This document shows, piece after piece, positions 58,869 to 64,000 of a stretch of DNA of 64,000 bases (position 1 is the first letter of the stretch; each line of letters starts with the position of its first letter). This stretch comes from Streptomyces bluensis (GTDB lineage: Bacteria > Actinomycetota > Actinomycetes > Streptomycetales > Streptomycetaceae), in contig NZ_BMVM01000006.1 in assembly GCF_014650715.1 (NCBI RefSeq), positions 368,360 to 432,359 of the forward strand, given 5' to 3'. The notes beneath the pieces are model-generated. The model searched no databases, had not been told where the DNA came from, and was given only the letters and a program-made list of their open reading frames with translations. Made by a program: the position numbers and the translations under genes.

Positions 58869-59425
58869 GCGCCCCGCGCGTACTCCGCGGCCCACGCCTC
58901 CACCGCGTCCGTCGCCCGGTCGAAGGCATCCGGGCGGGCCAGGAAGTCGGCGTCGTGCGAGGTCATCAGCGGCAGCACCGTCTCGGATTCCCGTCCCTTG
59001 CGTTCGAGGAGGAGGGACTGCCCCTGGACCGTGCGCGGCAGCCCGAGCCAGCGCACCGGCTGCTGGACGGTCCGTGCCGAGGCGATCTGCTCCCAGGGCG
59101 TCGTGCGCGTGCCGAAGAAGCTCACCTTGCGCAGCCCCCGCCCGCTCACCCAGGTGCCCATGCGCAGCAGCCGCAGGGCGCAGGCGATGACGCACAGCGC
59201 CATCCCGAAGCAGACCGCGCCGGCGGTCAGGGTCCCGGCCACCGTGATGATGACCGCCGCGACGAGCACGTACGAGGCGAGCAGCAGCAGGATCGCGGCC
59301 GCGCTCACCCGCCACGGGCCAGGACGGTAGGGCCGCCGCCAGCGGTCACGGTCGTCGAACGGCAGCGCCTGGTCGTCCACCGCCTCGTCGAAAGCGCGAT
59401 CGGCGGTCAGGAAGGGCAGGGGCAC
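58865..59425 (-). CDS. Membrane protein with PH-like domain
   Basis: This 186-residue protein has two TM helices (about 40-62, 66-88) followed by a domain with strands (W-V-S-G-R-G-L-R-K-V-S-F-F, T-T-P-W-E-Q-I, S-L-L-L-E-R) typical of small bacterial PH-like (bPH) membrane proteins. GTG 59425 has an AGGA site. It is convergent with the 58413 gene. Confidence 0.75.
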   Translation of the reverse strand: MPLPFLTADRAFDEAVDDQALPFDDRDRWRRPYRPGPWRVSAAAILLLLASYVLVAAVIITVAGTLTAGAVCFGMALCVIACALRLLRMGTWVSGRGLRKVSFFGTRTTPWEQIASARTVQQPVRWLGLPRTVQGQSLLLERKGRESETVLPLMTSHDADFLARPDAFDRATDAVEAWAAEYARGA

Positions 59426-59587
59426 GGCTGATCCTCACTCAGTCCAGACTCAATCGATGCGGGGGACATCGCCGAGTGAGGCTATCGAGCCGGATGCGCG
59501 CCCACCACCCGCGGGGGGCCACAGGGGGTGCGTACCATGCCATTCGGGCGGGCGGACCCACGAGCGGCCGATGCGAGCGGCCCGTGG

Positions 59588-59821
59588 TCAGCGGTTCTGC
59601 GACGCCTGTGACTCGTGCGCGGGCGACTGGTCGAGCGAGAGCGCGGGCATCCCGAGGAGCACGGAGCCCACGAGACCCGCGACCACAGTGAGACCTATGA
59701 GCCACCGCCCGGCCCTCTCGCGCGCGGAGGCCCGCTCACGGGGCGGGGGAGTGACATTGCTGCGGAACCTGTCGGCTTCGGCGAGGAAGACGAACGGTAC
59801 GGGCTCGCGCCGGCGGGACAT
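59588..59821 (-). CDS. Small single-TM protein
   Basis: This 77-residue protein has a basic N-terminus (R-E-R-A-S-A-R-E-R-A-G-R-W), one TM helix (about 41-60) and a short Ser/Gln-rich exported tail. The ATG at 59821 has an AAGGAG site further upstream than usual (about 12 nt). It is transcribed divergently from thyX. Likely real from composition and helix; function unknown. Confidence 0.65.
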   Translation of the reverse strand: MSRRREPVPFVFLAEADRFRSNVTPPPRERASARERAGRWLIGLTVVAGLVGSVLLGMPALSLDQSPAHESQASQNR

Positions 59822-60040
59822 GGGGTGCGCTTCTCCTTCGGGGCCTTGTGACGGACCTGGCGACCCGAACGGTCGCCGTCACCTACACAGACGTGCGAAC
59901 GCCCCGGAAGGTGCCCGCTATCGCCGATTTCGCAGAAGTTCGCCGACGAATGTCGTGGCCCGCCACCGAACGCCCGTTGTCAGTGCCGGACCGTAGAGTG
60001 GGCGCCGCCCGAGAGAAGTGATGGAAGGACCCTCCGAGCC

Positions 60041-60781
60041 GTGACCGACACCCCCGCCCACGACCTCAAGCCCAGCATCCGCAGCGACGTCACCGTCGAA
60101 CTGGTCAAGCACAGCGCGGCCGACTCCGACGTGCTGTGGGCCGCCCGCGTCTCCACGGCGGGCGAGCAGTCCCTGGAAGAGCTGAAGAAGGACCCGGAGC
60201 GCTCCAAGGGCCTGATCAACTACCTGATGCGGGACCGGCACGGCAGCCCCTTCGAGCACAACTCGATGACGTTCTTCATCAGCGCCCCGATCTTCGTCTT
60301 CCGCGAGTTCATGCGGCACCGGGTGGGATGGAGCTACAACGAGGAGAGCGGGCGTTACCGCGAGCTCCAGCCGGTCTTCTACGTCCCCGACGAGTCCCGC
60401 AAGCTCGTCCAGGAGGGACGCCCCGGGAAGTACGTCTTCGTGGAGGGCACCCAGGCGCAGCAGGAGCTGGTCGGCCGGGTCATGGAGGACGCGTACGTCC
60501 ACGCGTACGAGGCGTATCAGGAGATGCTCGCCGCCGGCGTCGCCCGCGAGGTCGCCCGTTCGGTTCTCCCGGTCGGCCTGTACTCGTCGATGTACGCCAC
60601 CTGCAACGCCCGCTCGCTCATGCACTTCCTCGGCCTGCGCACCCAGCACGAGCTCGCCAAGGTCCCGTCCTTCCCGCAACGGGAGATCGAGATGGTGGGC
60701 GAGAAGATGGAGGCCGAGTGGGCCAGGCTGATGCCGCTGACGCACGCAGCGTTCAACGCCAATGGCCGCGTCGCCCCGTAG
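60041..60781 (+). CDS. thyX: Flavin-dependent thymidylate synthase
   Basis: This 246-residue protein has the ThyX motif R-H-R-x-x-W-S-x-N-E-x-S-x-R-Y (R-H-R-V-G-W-S-Y-N-E-E-S-G-R-Y). It makes dTMP from dUMP with FAD and methylene-tetrahydrofolate. It uses GTG 60041, with GGAAGG about 12 nt upstream. A terminator follows at 60920. ThyX instead of ThyA is typical of many actinobacteria. Confidence 0.97.
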   Translation: MTDTPAHDLKPSIRSDVTVELVKHSAADSDVLWAARVSTAGEQSLEELKKDPERSKGLINYLMRDRHGSPFEHNSMTFFISAPIFVFREFMRHRVGWSYNEESGRYRELQPVFYVPDESRKLVQEGRPGKYVFVEGTQAQQELVGRVMEDAYVHAYEAYQEMLAAGVAREVARSVLPVGLYSSMYATCNARSLMHFLGLRTQHELAKVPSFPQREIEMVGEKMEAEWARLMPLTHAAFNANGRVAP

Positions 60782-60919
60782 TGCCCACGGGGACCCGTAT
60801 GGCCACGGGAACCCATGTCACGGACAGCTCTGGCCGCCTGGGACACGCGTGCATGGGTCAACCGAGAGAGGCGTCCGGATTGCGGCATTTCGCGAAGTTC
60901 ATCTAGCCTGATCAAACGG

Positions 60920-60959
60920 ACCCGGCACTGCTTGAACCCCCGAGCAGGCAGTGCCGGGT
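60920..60959 (+). terminator. Terminator after thyX
   Basis: A 12-bp perfect stem (60920-60931 with 60948-60959) with a 16-nt loop is followed by T-rich TTCCACCTTT. It lies about 140 nt after the thyX stop and about 70 nt before dapA. Confidence 0.85.
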
Positions 60960-61031
60960 TCCACCTTTGTCCGGACTTTTACGGCCCCCCGAGGGCAGAC
61001 CGCGCCCTGAGCAGCGAGTAGCGTGGTACCC

Positions 61032-61931
61032 ATGGCTCCGACCTCCACTCCGCAGACCCCCTTCGGGCGGGTCCTCACCGCCATGGTCACGCCCTTCACG
61101 GCGGACGGCGCACTCGACCTCGACGGCGCCCAGCGGCTCGCCACCCACCTGGTGGACGCAGGCAACGACGGCCTGATCATCAACGGCACCACCGGTGAGT
61201 CCCCCACCACCAGCGACGCGGAGAAATCGGACCTCGTACGAGCCGTCCTGGAGGCCGTGGGCGACCGTGCCCACATCGTCGCCGGCGTCGGCACGAACGA
61301 CACCCACCACAGCATCGAGCTGGCACGCGCCGCCGAGAAGGTGGGCGCGCACGGCCTGCTCGTCGTCACGCCGTACTACAACAAGCCCCCGCAGGACGGC
61401 CTCTACCGGCACTTCACGGCCATCGCCGACGCCGCCGAACTGCCGGTCATGCTGTACGACATCCCCGGCCGCAGCGGTGTCCCCATCAACACCGAGACAC
61501 TCGTCCGCCTCGCGGAGCACCCGAGAATCGTCGCCAACAAGGACGCCAAGGGCGACCTCGGCCGCGCCAGCTGGGCCATCGCCCAGTCCGGCCTGGCCTG
61601 GTACTCCGGCGACGACATGCTGAACCTGCCGCTCCTCTCCGTGGGCGCGGTCGGGTTCGTCTCGGTCGTCGGCCACGTCGTCACCCCGGAGCTGCGCGCC
61701 CTGGTCGAGGCGTATGTCTCCGGTGACGTCCAGAAGGCCACCGAGATCCACCAGCGACTGCTCCCGGTCTTCACCGGTATGTTCCGCACCCAGGGTGTGA
61801 TGACCACCAAGGCGGCGCTCGCGCTCCAGGGCCTGCCCGCAGGACCCCTGCGCGCCCCCATGGTCGAGCTCACGCCGGAGGAGACCGCCCAGCTCAAGAT
61901 CGATCTTGCCGCCGGCGGGGTACAGCTCTGA
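61032..61931 (+). CDS. dapA: 4-hydroxy-tetrahydrodipicolinate synthase
   Basis: This 299-residue class I aldolase has G-T-T-G-E-S-P-T at the pyruvate-binding loop, V-T-P-Y-Y-N-K-P with the catalytic Tyr, and V-A-N-K-D-A-K-G-D with the Schiff-base Lys. It condenses pyruvate and aspartate semialdehyde, the step before DapB. ATG 61032 is chosen; GTG 61023 would add three residues. Streptomyces carry more than one DapA-like protein, so this may be one of a set. Confidence 0.95.
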   Translation: MAPTSTPQTPFGRVLTAMVTPFTADGALDLDGAQRLATHLVDAGNDGLIINGTTGESPTTSDAEKSDLVRAVLEAVGDRAHIVAGVGTNDTHHSIELARAAEKVGAHGLLVVTPYYNKPPQDGLYRHFTAIADAAELPVMLYDIPGRSGVPINTETLVRLAEHPRIVANKDAKGDLGRASWAIAQSGLAWYSGDDMLNLPLLSVGAVGFVSVVGHVVTPELRALVEAYVSGDVQKATEIHQRLLPVFTGMFRTQGVMTTKAALALQGLPAGPLRAPMVELTPEETAQLKIDLAAGGVQL

Positions 61932-62010
61932 CAACGGACTTCACAACTGAATAGGCAGGACACAGGTGCCTGCACCCCACACTGACAACTGCTTTTGCAC
62001 GAACGTCATG

Positions 62011-62041
62011 CGCGCCACGTGCCCTACAGGTACGTGGCGCG
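62011..62041 (+). promoter_or_regulatory. Hairpin immediately upstream of rnj
   Basis: A perfect 10-bp stem (CGCGCCACGT 62011-62020 with ACGTGGCGCG 62032-62041) with an 11-nt loop ends about 7 nt before the GAGGAGAG ribosome site of rnj. It may terminate dapA or, given its position, be a leader structure that RNase J or a regulator acts on. Confidence 0.65.
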
Positions 62042-62059
62042 TGTGGTGAGGAGAGTCTT

Positions 62060-63745
62060 TTGAGTCATCCGCATCCTGAACTCGGCCCGCCGCCGAAGCT
62101 TCCTGCGGGCGGCCTGCGGGTCACCCCGCTCGGTGGCCTCGGCGAAATCGGCCGGAACATGACCGTCTTCGAGTACGGCGGCCGCCTGCTGATCGTCGAC
62201 TGTGGAGTGCTCTTCCCCGAGGAGGAGCAGCCCGGCATCGATCTGATCCTGCCGGACTTCACTTCCGTGAGGGACCGCCTCGATGACATCGACGGCATCG
62301 TTCTCACCCACGGCCACGAGGACCACATCGGCGGCGTCCCCTACTTGCTCCGCGAGAAGCCGGACATCCCGCTGATCGGCTCCAAGCTGACCCTCGCCCT
62401 CATCGAGGCCAAGCTCCAGGAGCACCGCATCCGCCCCTACACCCTGGAGGTGGCCGAGGGTAACCGCGAGCGCATCGGTCCCTTCGACTGCGAGTTCATC
62501 GCGGTCAACCACTCCATCCCCGACGCGCTGGCCGTCGCCATCCGCACCCCGGCGGGCATGGCGGTCCACACGGGCGACTTCAAGATGGACCAGCTCCCGC
62601 TGGACAACCGCCTCACGGATCTGCACGCCTTCGCCCGGCTGAGCGAGGAAGGCATCGACCTCCTCCTCTCCGACTCCACGAACGCCGAAGTCCCCGGCTT
62701 CACCCCGCACGAGCGTGACATCTCCAACGTTCTGCGCCAGGTCTTCGCGAGCGCCCGCAAGCGGATCATCGTGGCGAGCTTCGCCAGTCACGTCCACCGC
62801 ATCCAGCAGATCCTGGACGCGGCCCACGAGTACGGCCGCCGGGTCGCCTTCGTCGGCCGTTCGATGGTGCGCAACATGGGCATCGCCCGAGACCTGGGTT
62901 ACCTGAGGGTCCCGTCGGGGCTGGTCGTGGACGTCAAGACGCTCGACGACCTCCCGGACGACGAGGTCGTACTGGTCTGCACGGGCTCCCAGGGCGAACC
63001 GATGGCGGCCCTGTCCCGCATGGCCAACCGGGACCACCAGATCCGCATCGTCCAGGGCGACACGGTGATCCTGGCGTCGTCGCTGATCCCCGGCAACGAG
63101 AACGCGGTCTACCGCGTCATCAACGGCCTGACCCGCTGGGGCGCGAACGTCGTCCACAAGGGCAACGCCAAGGTGCACGTCTCGGGCCACGCGTCCGCGG
63201 GCGAACTCCTGTACTTCTACAACATCTGCCGGCCGAAGAACCTGATGCCGGTCCATGGCGAATGGCGCCACCTGCGGGCGAACGCCGAGCTGGGCGCCAT
63301 GACCGGCGTCCCGCACGACCGGATCGTCATCGCCGAGGACGGAGTGGTCGTCGACCTCGTCGAGGGCAAGGCGAAGATCTCCGGCAAGGTGCAGGCCGGT
63401 TACGTGTACGTCGACGGCCTCTCGGTCGGAGGCGTCGGCGAACCCGCGCTCAAGGACCGCAAGATCCTCGGCGACGAGGGCATCATCTCGGTCTTCGTCG
63501 TGGTCGACGCGTCGACAGGCAAGATCACGGGCGGCCCGCACATCCAGGCCCGCGGCTCGGGCATCGAGGACTCGGCCTTCGGCGACGTGATCCCGAGGGT
63601 CACGGAGGTGTTGGAACGGTCGGCCCAGGACGGCGTCGTTGAACCCCACCAGCTGCAGCAACTCGTGCGCCGCACGCTGGGCAAGTGGGTCTCGGACACC
63701 TACCGGCGCAGGCCGATGATCCTCCCGGTCGTCGTCGAGGTCTGA
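62060..63745 (+). CDS. rnj: Ribonuclease J
   Basis: This 561-residue metallo-beta-lactamase/beta-CASP nuclease has H84-x-H86-x-D88-H89 in T-H-G-H-E-D-H-I-G-G, the beta-CASP region (V-G-R-S-M, C-T-G-S-Q-G-E-P) and H-V-S-G-H-A in motif C. It processes and degrades mRNA and rRNA by endo- and 5' exonuclease activity. It starts at TTG 62060 with GAGGAGAG 5 nt upstream. It lies after dapA, the conserved order in Streptomyces. Confidence 0.96.
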   Translation: MSHPHPELGPPPKLPAGGLRVTPLGGLGEIGRNMTVFEYGGRLLIVDCGVLFPEEEQPGIDLILPDFTSVRDRLDDIDGIVLTHGHEDHIGGVPYLLREKPDIPLIGSKLTLALIEAKLQEHRIRPYTLEVAEGNRERIGPFDCEFIAVNHSIPDALAVAIRTPAGMAVHTGDFKMDQLPLDNRLTDLHAFARLSEEGIDLLLSDSTNAEVPGFTPHERDISNVLRQVFASARKRIIVASFASHVHRIQQILDAAHEYGRRVAFVGRSMVRNMGIARDLGYLRVPSGLVVDVKTLDDLPDDEVVLVCTGSQGEPMAALSRMANRDHQIRIVQGDTVILASSLIPGNENAVYRVINGLTRWGANVVHKGNAKVHVSGHASAGELLYFYNICRPKNLMPVHGEWRHLRANAELGAMTGVPHDRIVIAEDGVVVDLVEGKAKISGKVQAGYVYVDGLSVGGVGEPALKDRKILGDEGIISVFVVVDASTGKITGGPHIQARGSGIEDSAFGDVIPRVTEVLERSAQDGVVEPHQLQQLVRRTLGKWVSDTYRRRPMILPVVVEV

Positions 63746-63755
63746 CCCGCCGTCA

Positions 63756-63781
63756 CGGGTGGCCGTTCGCACGGCCACCCG
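63756..63781 (+). terminator. Terminator after rnj
   Basis: A perfect 11-bp stem (63756-63766 with 63771-63781) with a TCGC loop starts 10 nt after the rnj stop. A second imperfect hairpin (63806-63819 with 63826-63839) follows and may reinforce it. Confidence 0.85.
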
Positions 63782-63894
63782 GACCGCAGTGGGTGTGAAC
63801 TCCGGGCGGGGCCCCTCGATTTGCATCGGGGCGCCCCGCTCCAGTACGTTTACGGCTCCGCCTGAACGGGAACCCGGGTGCTCCGAGCGCCGGG

Positions 63895-64000
63895 GAACCA
63901 CTCCCGGACCGGGTGGAAATTCCGACTCAGAATCTCTGATAAAGTCGGAAACACCGAAGGGAAGCGCCCGGAGGAAAGCCGCGAGAGAGTCTCTCGGGTG
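63895..64000 (+). promoter_or_regulatory. Probable rRNA operon promoter/leader, cut by the window end
   Basis: The sequence has TCTGATAAAGTCGGAA at about 63935 and then GAAGGGAAGCGCCCGGAGGAAAG. I recognise this block as the conserved rrn promoter/leader upstream of 16S rRNA in Streptomyces (the -10-like TAAAGT and the processing stem strand AAGCGCCCGGAGG). The rRNA gene would lie just beyond the window. Recalled match only. Confidence 0.65.

Noticed and set aside
1..64000. CRISPR arrays
   Set aside because: No series of regularly spaced direct repeats with unique spacers was seen; the repeats found are tandem without spacers.
1..64000. Transposases, integrases or insertion sequence ends
   Set aside because: None of the frames shows a transposase or recombinase signature; the duplications seem to have arisen by recombination.
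1..64000. tRNA genes
   Set aside because: No cloverleaf-like sequence with the T-loop GGTTCGAATCC pattern was noticed; a tRNA finder should be run to confirm.

Overview
The window is high-GC DNA with many GTG and TTG starts, tightly packed operons and perfect GC-rich hairpin terminators. Together with an XRE/DUF5753-DUF397 pair, ThyX, a two-gene rpsO-pnp unit and an actinobacterial type VII (ESX) secretion locus, this points to a Streptomyces chromosome. From memory, the gene order (ESX genes, eccC, eccD, rpsO, pnp, M16 peptidase, dapB, thyX, dapA, RNase J, then an rRNA operon) matches the S. coelicolor SCO5717-SCO5745 neighbourhood. No identifier was looked up.

Region 1 (1-7.1 kb) is the ESX core: the 3' end of eccB, the WXG100 pair esxA/esxB, two membrane-anchored mycosin proteases, a WXG100-like protein, a glycine-rich ESX protein, and a small orphan copy of a mycosin membrane anchor and tail. 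Region 2 (7.3-30.5 kb) is an accessory array of ESX substrate cassettes. Cassette A (7377-10883) is a small helical protein, a large WXG-domain protein, a possible LpqN/DcrB-like protein and two membrane proteins. Cassette B (24516-27481) repeats four of these genes. A truncated third copy (20742-22138) is decaying. Between the cassettes lie an XRE/DUF397 regulatory island with a divergent three-gene operon, a second substrate module (14262-17109), a membrane metallopeptidase/PQQ-propeller pair, a fused WXG protein (22830), a frameshifted WXG/alpha-beta-hydrolase gene, a lipoprotein gene and another ESX-type protein.

Region 3 (30.6-35 kb) holds mostly minus-strand genes. They include a split version of the fused protein of 22830 and further members of a small acidic helical family with a conserved aromatic C-terminus. 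Region 4 (35.1-47.3 kb, all minus strand) is a polymorphic-toxin operon. It starts with a WXG-like partner, followed by a toxin of about 1760 residues carrying two papain-like glutamine deamidase domains and a C-terminal nucleic-acid deaminase domain, then SUKH/Imm35-type immunity proteins and two P-loop proteins. Both P-loop proteins have arginine in place of the Walker A lysine. Region 5 (47.4-53.1 kb) is the export motor eccC (three FtsK/SpoIIIE domains) divergent from the channel gene eccD.

Region 6 (53.3-64 kb) is conserved housekeeping: rpsO, pnp, an M16 peptidase, dapB, small membrane proteins, thyX, dapA and rnj. The last 100 bases look like the processed leader of an rRNA operon. EccE and EccA were not recognised here. 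Taken together, EccB/C/D and the mycosins would export the EsxA/B pair, the cassette proteins and the toxin. Nearly all small ESX-type proteins carry a Y-x-x-x-[DE] export motif, and six different proteins end in the tripeptide DFG.
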